From positions 124,001 through 188,000 of the forward strand of contig RSEH01000002.1 of the NCBI GenBank assembly GCA_006503475.1: a DNA stretch of 64,000 nucleotides. Reading direction: 5' to 3'. Under the pieces are notes generated by a model. It made no database searches. It was not told the DNA's origin and saw only the letters and a list, made by a program, of their open reading frames with translations. The first letter of the stretch is position 1. Every line of letters begins with the position of its first letter. Shown here piece after piece: positions 27,996-39,327 of the stretch. The position numbers were made by a program, and so were the translations under genes. This DNA is from Stentor roeselii. Its lineage: Eukaryota; Ciliophora; Heterotrichea; Heterotrichida; Stentoridae.

Positions 27996-29468
27996 TTAAT
28001 CCTGGTCAATAAGCTTGACAAGTTCAAGCGGTCCTTTGATATTCCCACTACTAACAAGCCATTCCCTAAAGTATCCCTGAATAGCCATATGCAATCTTTT
28101 TTCCTGTTCTTCATTTAAATTCGCTTTACTGATCATATTTTGAATACTTTCAAAGTACTCTTCTCTAATTTTTATCGCGTTCACAAACTCTTCAGGAGTA
28201 AAGGCCAGTCCAGGGTTGATCGAATTAAAAGAAGTTGGCAAGACCAGCTTATAAAAGTCTTTCGGTTGCATTAAAGTGAAACCTTGTCCTGCGTTTTCAG
28301 TGTTCATCTCGACTGGCGAGGACCAGTTGTGAATGCACTTCGGGTTTGAAGAACTTGCAGGAATTCCGCAATTTTCCATAAAAACTGGTAAGTCGGGGAT
28401 GTTCACGTTGAATGGAGCCAGGTTCACTCCTCGGTTGTCGCCGTAGAGCACAAGGGGGAAGGGGGAGTAAACGTGAACTGTGGTATCAACGCAGTTGCCT
28501 ACTCGGATTAAACTGCCAAGGATTACTAAAGTACAGTTCTCACATTTGTCCATTGTTGCAAGTCCTGATACTGATGATACGTAGACTGTTACTTCTCGGC
28601 AACTTAGGATTGAAACTTGTCTTACTCCTGCGTTTACGTAGATGTAACTCTCGTCACAGTTGCAGATTCGCAGGTCTCTTCCGTTACACTCTGAAGCATT
28701 CTTCAACGTCACTCCCTTACTAAGTCCATTCAAACTGATGGCATCAGTCTGAGGTGCCTCGACCGGCGAAAGCAATTTCTTAGTGATCCAAGCGCTGAGT
28801 TCTTCCAATCCAACCCTCGGCTTCGCATTAAAATAAGGAACATATTTGCAGAGAGGCTGATCTCCCTGAACGAAAACAAGGCTCAGGTGATTGAAATCTC
28901 CAGAAGTGATCATCGGGTTGTTTTCATTCATATCTACTGCCACAACCTTCAACAGAAGTTTCAAATGACTCCGGATGAACTGATAAGCTAGCTGAATGTC
29001 TGATGAAGACTGGGTGAATAAAAAGCCTCGCACTGCCTTGGTCCTCGGAGAGGCTCCTGGACTTGGAAAGCTGCTGCCCAGGTTGTTGATTCCTGGGTAC
29101 TCACTGTTGAATTTTGATGAAAGACTTGACGCTTTCTCCAGACTGAGACGCGTAGTCGTTGTGCTGAATAGCTGAAGCACCAAGAACAGTGAAAACTGCT
29201 TCACATCAACAACTGGCTGTGAAGGACGGCGAGAGTAAGCCAGATGACGGAATATCTCAAAGTAAACGTTGGACTCTTGAAGTGAAAGAGAAAGTTGCTT
29301 TATCGCCGCCTCTGCCCATTGTGATGATGTAATTTTGCCATCAATTGAAGATTGTTGTAAGGTCTTTACTAGAGATAGCAGAGAAGCTTGAGTAAGTCTG
29401 TGGGGACATGAAAAGATACCGTGCTCGAAGATGTCCATTCGCAATTGGAAGTTGTAGTCTCTTGACAT
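27996..29468 (-). CDS. TBCC domain-containing protein 1 (TBCCD1)-like
   Basis: 490 aa. The C-CAP/TBCC beta-helix lies at about 245-375: GLSKGVTLKNASEC, LRICNCDESYIYV, VSILSCREVTVYV, LATMDKCENC, ILGSLIRVGNC, then PLVLYGDNRGVNLAPFN, a segment characteristic of TBCCD1 rather than TBCC or RP2. TBCCD1 is a centrosome/basal body protein needed for centriole positioning and linkage, a fitting role in a heavily ciliated cell. N-terminal ~240 residues are helical, as in the family. Length is close to human TBCCD1 (557 aa). Confidence 0.85.
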   Translation of the reverse strand: MSRDYNFQLRMDIFEHGIFSCPHRLTQASLLSLVKTLQQSSIDGKITSSQWAEAAIKQLSLSLQESNVYFEIFRHLAYSRRPSQPVVDVKQFSLFLVLQLFSTTTTRLSLEKASSLSSKFNSEYPGINNLGSSFPSPGASPRTKAVRGFLFTQSSSDIQLAYQFIRSHLKLLLKVVAVDMNENNPMITSGDFNHLSLVFVQGDQPLCKYVPYFNAKPRVGLEELSAWITKKLLSPVEAPQTDAISLNGLSKGVTLKNASECNGRDLRICNCDESYIYVNAGVRQVSILSCREVTVYVSSVSGLATMDKCENCTLVILGSLIRVGNCVDTTVHVYSPFPLVLYGDNRGVNLAPFNVNIPDLPVFMENCGIPASSSNPKCIHNWSSPVEMNTENAGQGFTLMQPKDFYKLVLPTSFNSINPGLAFTPEEFVNAIKIREEYFESIQNMISKANLNEEQEKRLHMAIQGYFREWLVSSGNIKGPLELVKLIDQD

Positions 29469-29596
29469 ATTTATTGTTTAACATGATGAATTGGAAATGA
29501 TTTCACAATAAATGGAATTGGATATTGTGGAATGGATGTATAATAAACCTAACTATAAAGCAAAAGCCAATTTCTAAACCTATCATCTAAAAATTA

Positions 29597-32500
29597 CTAT
29601 TTGTAAAGATCAATTTCATCATCATCCTCTTTTTTTCTTCTAATTCTCCCGACCATCTCATATCCTTGATCAAATCCTTGTTTTCCTCTTAATTTTCCAA
29701 CAAGCCACAAAAAGGCCATTCCAAGTGCAAAGTAACAGAAACAATAAAAAATAGTGCTAAAAAAACTGAATTCTTCATTTTTTGTAACTTTTTCCACATT
29801 TTCTGAAATTTCCTGAACCAAGCATTCTCCCATTAAATTCTTAAAATACCCTACAATGCAATCCTGACATTGTTCTCCAGTATAAGGTTTATCACAGACA
29901 CATCTATTTTGATCTTGTTTTCCATTTCCACATTCAATTCTAATAAAAGTCCTGAATCTAGGCATTTCAACATCAGGTTTAGCAAAAGCTTTTTGTTTTT
30001 TAGTGAAAATAGCCATATCAAGTTGAATTAATTTGTAAGTTCTTTCAATTTCTAAAAGGTTCGAATCGAACTCCAGACTCCATTTCAAGCCTTCTTTGTC
30101 CATAGCTTTGATTAACTTGGCAAGGACAAAACTTTCACTAATTCCTTTCTGAAGAACGAAAACCTGTTTCAAATACTGTGTATTTCCTAAAGCATCAACA
30201 AGAAGTCCTTCATCAGTGAAAGCCTGTTCACTAAGTTCAATTGTAACAAACAAAGCATCAGATTGAACAACTGTAACAGGCCGATTAGGAAAAACAGTTA
30301 AAACCTTAGCATTTGAATCGATTTCAACTTCACCAGTGATTTCCTCACAATTTCCACTAAAAGTTTTAAAGTACCCGACATTACAACTTTCACAACTAAC
30401 TCCTCGATACCCTTTATCACAGACACAATTTTTACTTTCTTCTTTTCCATGTCCAGAGCACTCAGCTTCATTTTCCGCTTTATCAGCGACTTCAACTCTG
30501 ATTTCCTGTCCTTCAAACATTTTAAAAGGCTCTCCTGAGGCCGTGAAAATGAGTCCAGGTACCATCTGAACAATAAAAACTTCTCCATATTCCAAATCTC
30601 CAGTAGCGAACCTAAGAACCCATCGATTATCCCCTTTAACCAGCGGCATGGCGGTGAAAGCCTTAATAACCTGATTTCTTGACTTAAGAAAAAAGCTATC
30701 AATTAAAGCTTGCGAATTAGCTCGAGTGATTTTTTCATTTTCTTTATTATAAGGTGCAGAGGTGAGCCTAACATACACCCTGAGTTGTTGAGTTCTTTTC
30801 ACAGGTTCTTCAGTGTTGGTCTTCACTGAAAGGACTCGTGGGTCTTCGTCTTTCAAGCTGATGCAGACGTTGCGCTCCATCACGAAGCCTTCAAGGCAGT
30901 CGAAACAACTGCTGCCTGTGTAAGGGTCAGGACATTTGCATTCAGACTCAACGCACTGGGCCTGGGCGGCAGGGTTGCATCGACAGGGCCAGGTGCAGTA
31001 CTTGTGGACCAGCCCGTCAGTCTCAACCTTGCCCTCCACAGCGAGTTCATAACAAATGTTCGCTGAAAGGCTCCCGGCAGAGAAGACCAGCTTGACACGA
31101 CTTGAAGAATCAGGGTCGATCATGACTTGATCAGGTTCTGTTGTCATTTTTTCTGATTTTAATTTGAATATTAAGTCTTTTTCTTTCACAGGCTTGGAAA
31201 ACTTCAAGGATAGGATTAGGGATGTTAATGAGTTGTGAAATTTAGATTCTGTTGGAGTTACTGATGTCAGTTTTGTTGTTTTACTTGAGGAGGTTGGAGT
31301 AAATTCTAAGGAAAAGTCGAAGGGAAAACAGGAGGTTTGGTCTGGATATTTTTGGATTAAGTGGTTGGAGACTAGCCCCTGGGTGATTAATAACTTGTAG
31401 GTACCTGGGGAAAGAGTCACTGCTTCTAAGAGGCTCCCGATGTTTGAGAAGTCTTGATCCTGGTCGAACAGTGAACTTGTCCAGACTGAAGAAGTGATGA
31501 TTGAGTCTTCATTCCAGATCTCAAGACTCAAGTCATTTGTTAAAAAGTCATAAACAGCTTCCACTTCAAGAGTCCCAGCTTTTTTTACTTTAACTAAAGA
31601 CTGAAACACAAACTTGCTGTTTTTCTTGCCATTTGAAATAACTCCTTCAGGTAACTTATCACCAATCATCCACTGGTCAGAAATGACCAGTTCATCATTT
31701 TCATATAAATAAGCAGAACTCAAGTCAAAAGCTGTCGGAGGCAAGAGATGACTAAGAACCTTGCATTTTAAATGATTAGAAACTGAAGTCACTGGCTTTA
31801 TCTCAATAGACAAGTCATAAACTGTGCAGCCTCGACCCTCGACAATGAGATTCATGACTAAAAAGTAAGGAAGGTCTTGAGGTGATACGGAAAACACGAA
31901 ACTCGCGTATTTTGACTTGTTTTTTGAGTAGCCGATCGGGGAACTAAAGACGTTGTTCTCGTAAACTGCGGACTCGATTCGGAACTCGCCTTGAGACACT
32001 GTCAAGACACGGACTATTGAATCCTGCTGCGCCATGAATGTTAAGATCTGCTCGGGTTTTTCTCTTTCAAATGTAAATCGCCCTGTGAATGAAATGCTAC
32101 CGTCACTGTGCTGAGGACCTCCGTATGCTTCGGCATCTTCTGATGTTAAACTTTCTGGTAATATTCCACCTTCACATGACTCGCTGAAGACTTTGAAGTA
32201 ACTTAAACTTAACTGCCAGCAGATGTTTTCGAATGGCTTATCGTTTTGAAGTCTTAGGAAGTAATCGCCTCGCGGTAGACTGATTGAGAGATGGGCGAAT
32301 GAATAGTCCTCTGTAGCTTTTTTAAGAAGCTTTTTAGACTTGTCTATAAGTTCAACTCTCACAGGACCAGAGTACAGAAAATCATATCCAATAAATATAT
32401 CAACCTGAGAAGACTCATCTAATGATAAAAGTATTTGGTGATTAAGAGAGCCGAATAAAAGGAAAGTTTGTTCAGTGTTAAACGAAAGTGATGAAGGAAG

Positions 32501-35500
32501 AGTTTGACTTTTAGTACAAGAAAAGAGGTTCGATGATGAAAAATCAGATTCAGGGATAATACCAAAGTTTATGTCAAAGCTCGGGCAAATCGATGCACTT
32601 GGCAGGCCGAATAAAGACTCATAAAGGATTTCCAGCAGATATCTTCCTGGACCTAATTTTCCTGACATTTTATTCTGGTTGGATTGAATGTAGTCTGCTT
32701 CTTGAATTCTATAAATTTGAAGACTGAATATGATACTTGGGACTGGGGTTATCGATATTGAGAACAGAACTGAATCTGTCACTTCGAAGTCAATGAAGCT
32801 CTGAGCCATGTAGGTGTCCATCATTAGGGTTTGGTGCCAGTCTAGCCTGTTATTTCGGATCAAACCGATAACGTTTAGACTCTCAGGCAGGTCAGGATAA
32901 ATGCAAGTTTCCGAAGTTTTGATCATAGAAGTAGCAGAGTTCCAAAACGCGACATCTTCCATAACAAGACTTCCCTTAAAGCTAACACAAGTTCCAACAG
33001 GACTAGAAGAAATTTCCTTAACAACAAGTTTATAATTTCCAGTCGCAAGTGGAATAGGATCGAGTTCATATCGATGAGGAGCTCGATAAGTGCCCCATTC
33101 AATGACCTCATCGCCATTCTTAACAAACATGACAAGTCCCGCTTTGGCAAAGTTGATCAAAAGATGTCCAGTGACCAAGGCATTCTCAGCAGTGACTTCC
33201 AAATCAACTTCAGCCAAATACTGCGTCTTGCCCTGTTTAAAAACGACTTCAGGTTCCAAGTTGATAGAAGACAAGCCTTCGTCCATGATGAGTTCAAAAA
33301 TTCCTCCAATTTCCATGAGTCTTTCATAAATAAAGCCCTGGTCAAGTGCTTTTTCGTTGCAAGTCTTGACATCTTTGAAACGAGTTAAAGGAAGAATTTC
33401 TGCCAATATTGAGTAAGTCTGACATTTGTTGCCTTTTGGATAATAAGAGATCTGTAAACGGTAAGTGCTGTGCTGGTCTAACTTGACTTGCATTAAATAA
33501 ATAAAAGGGGTCTGGTCTTTTACCTCTTCGATTTCATCATCTCCTTTAAATAGAGTTAGAATCATTGGTGAGTCTGAACTTTCAACAAGAACTCTTAATA
33601 AACTGGCACTTTCTAGGTAGAATGTGGTTGAATCTGTCACGTTGTTGAAACTATTTGGAGCTACCACTTTTGATGCAAAATAAACTGCTCCTGGCATGAA
33701 ACTTACTGGTGTATCCTTCGTTCCAAGCATATCTAACGTGTTCAAAGTCTTAGGAAGCAATCGAAAGTCAGTATCTTTACATTCCCAGCTTTCAATCGAC
33801 TTCGCTGAAGTAGGAAGAATTCTCACTTTCAGCTGAAAAGCCACACATTTTTTAAGTATTTTGAATGAAGAATCAGAGTACTGCGCTGTGTAGGACTCAC
33901 CATCTGCACTCAAAGACTTCGCAGTTGCTGCAGAAAGGATGTGAAAGGCATACTTCCCTGGCTTCAACACATGAGTGAACGATTTTCTGTTTTGATCTCC
34001 GAGTTTCAAAGCGTCGTCTGAACCTTCTACAATTTCTGCATCTTTTGAATTCTTATCAAGTTTTAAAAGCATTATTGAAAGAGCTCCTGTTATGAAATCG
34101 CTGTGAATTTCGAAGTAGGCAAAGGCTAGCTTTGGAACGTGGAAGGTCACTGCGAAGAGTCTTTCTTCACTTTTAGATATGCTTGTTAAAGGCAGGGTGT
34201 AAAAAGTGCTTGACGGGTTAAGTTGTAATTTTTCTTTAGCTATAATTTCCTTATTATCCGAAAACCACTTCTTCAAGTTCTCAGAAGTATCCTGGCAATC
34301 ATCCAGGTCAAATTTCTTATTAAACATAATCACAGCGTCCTGCGGTGAGATTCCAATTTCAACCAAAACAGTTTCACAAAACTTAAGCCTTGTATCATCA
34401 ACAAAGCTGTTAACAAAGCTGATCTCAAGGTCATAAACTCCTGGTTCAAGTTCATGAAGCAATCCTTCAGCGCCTCCAACTGCATTACTACTTCCAACAA
34501 GTGACTTGCCTGAAAAAAGACTTAAATCAACATCAATTCCTTGAGGTTCAACGGTGACTACTCGAAAAACTGAAGGTTTTTCTATTGTAAAGGATGTGGA
34601 CTGTTTCTTTTTAGAAAAATCAGCGAAAATCCAGTCGGAATACCGCAAAAAACCTTCAGAGTCCTGAAGAAAGTCGAGAGTGTCAGGCAAACGGCCAGCG
34701 TCGCAGTTAAATCTGTCTTCTTTGGCGATCACTGATTCGATTGATAGGTGAAGGTTCAGCTCTAGGCTTTTTAATTGGTTTAACGATTTTAACTCGTCTT
34801 CGAGAAGGTCTGCGAAGATGCTGATTGTGTAAGTTCCTTCTGAGAGGATCGTGTTTAATGCTAACACGTTTTTCTGGCTACGGCGGCCGAATAAACAGCT
34901 TCCTTCTTGGCATTTTTTACGGTTTTTCGCCTTTTCACCGGTGTTTAGCATTAGTCCTATACTGCCCCCTGAGAGGAATTCGTGGTCTAGTTATGTATTA
35001 CGGAGTGCGAAGGTGACCTGCCACAACCCAGTATACCCAAAATCCTTAAACAAATCTCCAATTTTCGGCACACTAAGACTATACTTCTTAATCAAATTCT
35101 TACTCAAAGCCGCAACAGGAACCCTAACACTCGGAAAAGTTTTAAAAAAGCTAGCAGTCGTATTAAAAGTACTAAAAGCCTCACTAAGATCAGGAAACTC
35201 CAAATCCCCATTCTCAAAATCCTTAAAAATCCCATCCAAATATCCAAAACTAGCGACAGCTAAATTCAAAAACCAATTTGGTTCCTCACAAGCAGCCGTA
35301 TTAGAACCTTGCATTTCCCCAGACCCCTGCACAGCAAGTTTAATAGAATAAATTCCAGAAGCAAGTTTAACTCCAAGCCTGGCAGTGCCTCCAGCCTGAG
35401 CTTTTGCTTTCTGAATTTCAGTATTTTCCATCCAAATCGAGACTTCAGCGGCATGATTTAAAGGTTCACAAGTCATTCTAAACCAAGAGTCTTCTTTGAT

Positions 35501-35653
35501 ATCAAGTCTGTATTCTTTATCAGAGGACAGAAAGTTGCCGAAAGCTTCTAAATGGCCTGTTGATGAGAATGACTGTGAAAAGTAATCCAAGGAAGGAGGA
35601 AGGGAAGGGATTGTGCAAGCTGAGACTGAGTAAAGCAAGACCCAGAGAACCAT
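29597..35653 (-). CDS. Giant type I membrane protein: repeated PPC-like beta modules plus EGF-like repeats
   Basis: 2013 aa from two exons around the 15-nt intron 34987-35001. A signal peptide (MVLWVLLYSVSA) starts it. Residues ~20-1500 hold at least six modules built on a C-x(n)-LPxSL entry and a beta hairpin of the form L-x-P-G-x-Y-x-L-x-I (LEPGVYDLEI, LKPGKYAFHI, LGPGRYLLEI, LPRGDYFLRL, LSPGTYKLLI), similar to bacterial-type pre-peptidase C-terminal (PPC) domains. Three Cys-rich laminin/EGF-like units lie near 1545-1595, 1717-1765 and 1893-1935. One membrane helix is at ~1955-1977, and the cytosolic tail contains YEMV, a YxxPhi sorting motif. Likely a surface or endosomal receptor/adhesion protein; no named family recognised. 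Confidence 0.78.
34987..35001 (-). other. 15-nt spliceosomal intron
   Basis: On the minus strand gtaatacataactag. It removes an in-frame TAA and joins the signal-peptide exon to the 1784-codon exon without frame change. Confidence 0.87.
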
Positions 35654-35693
35654 TTATGGCGAATGGTGAGACTACCCAAATCATTTAAATAAC

Positions 35694-36908
35694 CTAAACC
35701 ACGATATAGTAAAAATCAGCGATTGGACCACAGACTGTATCGCATCGGTTGCTTTGGTGGTTTTGGGCAAATGTCGAGTTCACGAATGTCCAGACGGCCT
35801 TTTCAGGACCCTCGATGCTGGGTACGCAGTCTACGCACTTGTAAGTGTGGGAACCTTCGTTCATGAAAAACACCGTGTATTTCGTGTCTTTTTTTATTTT
35901 CACTTGGTGCTCCATTACTACTTTGAAGATTGAATTTTCTGGGTTGTTTTCCATTGAAACTCTTTGGGTATGTCTGTAGAGAATGCTTCCTCCTGTTGTT
36001 GCACCTTTTAAAACCTGAAACTCCTTAATAGTTGTTTTTTTATTAGGCTTATAAGGAGTGCAAACCCCGACAGCCGTAAGTTTAACATCCTTATTAACCG
36101 AGAAAGTAATCGCATCAATTCTTTCCCCAGTATACCTCCACTTAAGTGCCCTAGTAATATGAGTCCTTCTAATACTCCTTTCAGCCGGGTTTCCAAGTGA
36201 AACATTGATGCTAGACTTAATAACCTTATCAATATTTTCCTCAGGGATCGAAACCGTCAACTTACTAAAATTATAATTTTCAAAGTCCAAAACATTCAAA
36301 TGATTCTTCGTCGAATTTTGAACTTCCCTAACTTTCTCAACAACATTATTCTGATTCCCAAGTATTTTAACGACACTTTCATAGTTATTCGAGACCTGAT
36401 CATACATATCAGTGATATCCTGGTACTCTTTATTAGCTTTTTCAATATAAATCTGATAAATTTCATCAAGATTAGCAAGCATCTCATCTTCACGACTCAT
36501 AAGAATTTCTTTCATTTTCGTAAAAGAAGTGATAAGAGAGATATCACTTAAAACCTTGCTTTCATGATAATAATGCGGCGAACTAAAAGAGGAGACCCTA
36601 TTTCCCTGACGTGTCAAATTTATCAGATTAAGCCAGGCAAAAGTCTCCGAATCAATAGAAGTCCTCAAGTTGTACTTCTTGTTTTGAAGAGCGATGGCAA
36701 AGATGAACTCATTCGCATTAGAGGAAGGAACAGGGAAAGTGTCAACAATCATAGACAACTGAATCTCCATCGTGGACTTAGAAGACTCAGATTCTCCCTT
36801 GAAGGTCCTAAGAGATGTAGAAGTGAGAATAAGCCACCTCCTTCTCCACTTCTTCAGATATTTCGAGCACTTTTCGACCCATCCTGCTTTTATTACTTGT
36901 GTTTCCAT
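35694..36908 (-). CDS. PH domain + coiled coil + PHR-like domain protein
   Basis: 404 aa. The PH domain is residues ~4-100 (IKAGWVEKCSKYLKKWRRRW, with the basic beta1-beta2 loop, and the closing Trp in TFAWLNLI). A helical region covers ~125-215 (DEIYQIYIEKANKEYQDITD). The C-terminal ~150 residues (RIDAITFSVNKDVKLTAVGV ... KYTVFF) match the beta-sandwich PHR fold found in PAM/Highwire/RPM-1 and BTBD proteins. The PH domain suggests phosphoinositide membrane binding; PHR is a protein-interaction module. Function unknown. Shares a 54-base divergent upstream region with the DENN gene; start CTATATAAATG. Confidence 0.8.
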   Translation of the reverse strand: METQVIKAGWVEKCSKYLKKWRRRWLILTSTSLRTFKGESESSKSTMEIQLSMIVDTFPVPSSNANEFIFAIALQNKKYNLRTSIDSETFAWLNLINLTRQGNRVSSFSSPHYYHESKVLSDISLITSFTKMKEILMSREDEMLANLDEIYQIYIEKANKEYQDITDMYDQVSNNYESVVKILGNQNNVVEKVREVQNSTKNHLNVLDFENYNFSKLTVSIPEENIDKVIKSSINVSLGNPAERSIRRTHITRALKWRYTGERIDAITFSVNKDVKLTAVGVCTPYKPNKKTTIKEFQVLKGATTGGSILYRHTQRVSMENNPENSIFKVVMEHQVKIKKDTKYTVFFMNEGSHTYKCVDCVPSIEGPEKAVWTFVNSTFAQNHQSNRCDTVCGPIADFYYIVV

Positions 36909-36962
36909 TTATATAGCTTAAGCAGAACCAGGGAGATTTGAATAGCAGGATATAAAGAATAA

Positions 36963-39302
36963 ATGGAAGACCTGCTGATTGACAACAAGTTTTTAAACCT
37001 CGCTTTAATTGATTCCATAGAAATCCTGGGATTGTCAGTCGAAACTCTTCACAGTGAGTTCTAAACAGCCTTGATGATGGAAAGTAAAACATCTGCGCCT
37101 CCTGAAGTCCTTGTCCAGTTGCCTCCACGTCCACAGGTGATGTCTTCACAAGAACTAGACGTAAGAGGTATTTAGATGATCTTCACTGACCAGGAGGCAA
37201 AACTGGAAAACACACAAGTCACTCCTCGATTCTTTGCTAATAGTTTAAATAACGAAGAAGATATCACCACTTATCTTCATTGTTTATTTGTTTATGAAGC
37301 TGTCACTCCTAGTCTTGTTGATTCCAGCAAAGCTCGCTCGTTACCCGCTGGCTTTTTTGACTTCATCACAAGTGACAGAGATCAAAATGACTGTAATATG
37401 AATGGAGTCTTTGTACCTGTCGTTATTTGCATCAAGTCAAAAAATAACTTTGTGGATTTTTTTAGAAAGATCTTGAAAAATATTTACTTGTACCTTGCTG
37501 AGGTTTGTTATGAGGACCGGCAGCTGGAAGCTGCCGTGAAATCTTTAGAGTTTATTAAATACTGCAGTGTTCTCATCAATGACTGCATAGTTCCACCTTA
37601 CGATATGAATTTTTCAATGAAAATAGGAAAAGAAGTCTTGTTTTTTCCTTTAGAAAGTAGAACACGTGTTAGTTACAATGAAAGTGCAGTCGCGATTTTA
37701 ATGGACCTGGTTGATATCCGTCATATTATTGACATCTGGGAGAACCTTATGAATAACAAACATGTTTTTCTAATGAGTTGTGATGAGTACCTGCTATTTC
37801 TAATAGTTGAAGCTTTTAAAAGTCTTCTTTTTCCTCTGAAATGGGAAGATAAAGTGATTCCAGTCCTTGCACCTCACCTGATCGATATCCTCGACTGTCC
37901 TTTTCCAGTCCTTATCGGAGTCAACACCTCGAAAATCCCTAAAGAATCCGCCTTGGAAAGACTTGAAGAAAAAATCATTCTCGACATTGACTCAAACATC
38001 ATTTACTTCGAACCTTCAACGAATGGCTTCAACCCAGAAGCAAGACCGAAAAAAAAAATAAAATACGATGAAATCCTCTGCGAATGTCTTAAAACTTCAA
38101 TGTCACTCAAACTTCAACTTGCTAAAACTTTTTATTACTCTGACCCAAAACGTATCGCAATAATTCGAAGACTTGAAATGGAAGAAGCTGTCTGTGATGC
38201 CCAGTTCGTCGCAAAAGCAAGAAAACTCTTGGAACTTGACTGTAAAGAAAAAAGGGAAAATTTGTTTGTGGATCTTGTGAAAGATGTGTTTTTTTCTGTT
38301 ATTCTTGAAGGACTTTCTGAGTTTGAACTTTTCATGGAAAAAAAAAATGAAGGGCTTTTTTTGTTTAATAAAAATCGGTTCAAGGAAAGTCAAGGTTTTT
38401 GTAAAAAGTGCAAATCGGGGACTTTTTGGGTTGGCGTGACTGAAAACTCGAATTTTCAGCAACTTGTAAAGTACTTTAAAAAATATGATGAAAGTAACGT
38501 AAGCCGGTTTACAGAGATTGTAAAACATGCAAGAAATCCAAGTTTGTTAAACTCTTCAGTCTTTAATTTCACTGTTGTCCCTCAAGTTTCTTTTGCAAAT
38601 TTACTTGAAAGTCTTGAAAAACTTAATGAAAACAACGACCCACAAAAAGCTTTTTCAAAAGAAACTACTCGACAAGTGATCCAAGAGCTTCAGGAGGTTT
38701 TTAATGACTTTCGATTTATTTCAGAAGATTCTGAGTTTTATTACACTGGCCTTGCCCGTAGAAACACTTTATCCTTCGCAACTTCTCGAGAAACGATTGA
38801 CTTTCGCCAGTTTCCCAGAATTTTTTACGGAAAATTCGGCCTAATCCGTACTTTAAGCGCTTTAATCTCAGGAATTTCAACTGAAGACTTCAGTCAATTA
38901 ACCTTCATAAAAAAAAGTCTAGAAGAAGAAATTTCCACAGTTAAAAAAAACGAAATTTCCCTTCTAAAACTTCTTTATTCCCTAAAAAACGACAGAAAAT
39001 TCCAAGATTTCCAGAAAATAATTGAACAGTTCATTATTTTAAACCAAAAAAACCCTGAAATGCTTCCAGCTCATCTTGTTTTTTTTTATTTAGATAAAGT
39101 TTTCGAGGAGAATCCAGTTCATGTGCAGATGTTGGTCTCCGTTGAAGGAAAACTTGGAAGAATAGCAAAAGACGTCGTTACCAGCAAGACCTCATCAAGG
39201 AAAGAGTCAGACGACATGTATGATAAAAATGAAATACTGAAATCGTACAAATCTCTCAGATCTACAAGTGAGAACTGGGGAATCATGAAAATTAGGATTT
39301 AA
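36963..39302 (+). CDS. DENN domain protein (probable Rab GEF)
   Basis: 769 aa from three exons (introns 37054-37068 and 37161-37175). The first two exons give MEDLLIDNKFLN ... SSQELD and are invisible without splicing. The uDENN part shows GVFVPVVICIKSKNNF; the core cDENN has HIIDIWENLMNNKHVFLMS, then VIPVLAPHLIDILDCPFPVLIGV, a DENN signature. dDENN-like helices follow. DENN proteins act as nucleotide exchange factors for Rab GTPases in membrane trafficking. Start AGAATAAATG. Confidence 0.85.
37054..37068 (+). other. 15-nt spliceosomal intron (first of DENN gene)
   Basis: gtgagttctaaacag. Contains an in-frame TAA; splicing joins CAC-A to CC-TTG in frame. Confidence 0.85.
37161..37175 (+). 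other. 15-nt spliceosomal intron (second of DENN gene)
   Basis: gtaagaggtatttag. Contains an in-frame TAG immediately before the ATG at 37176, which is therefore probably internal and not the start. Confidence 0.85.
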
Positions 39303-39327
39303 TTAATCTTTAACAAGGAGTTCATAA

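Noticed and set aside
34949-34951. Independent start of the giant protein at 34951
   Set aside because: A 15-nt intron links the frame to an upstream signal-peptide exon, and the sequence between is open.
36808-37149. Minus-strand open frame overlapping the PH and DENN genes
   Set aside because: Shadow of two well-supported genes and their shared promoter; no protein features.
37176-37178. ATG at 37176 as start of the DENN protein
   Set aside because: It directly follows a consensus 15-nt intron, and two upstream exons open from an ATG with the local start context.
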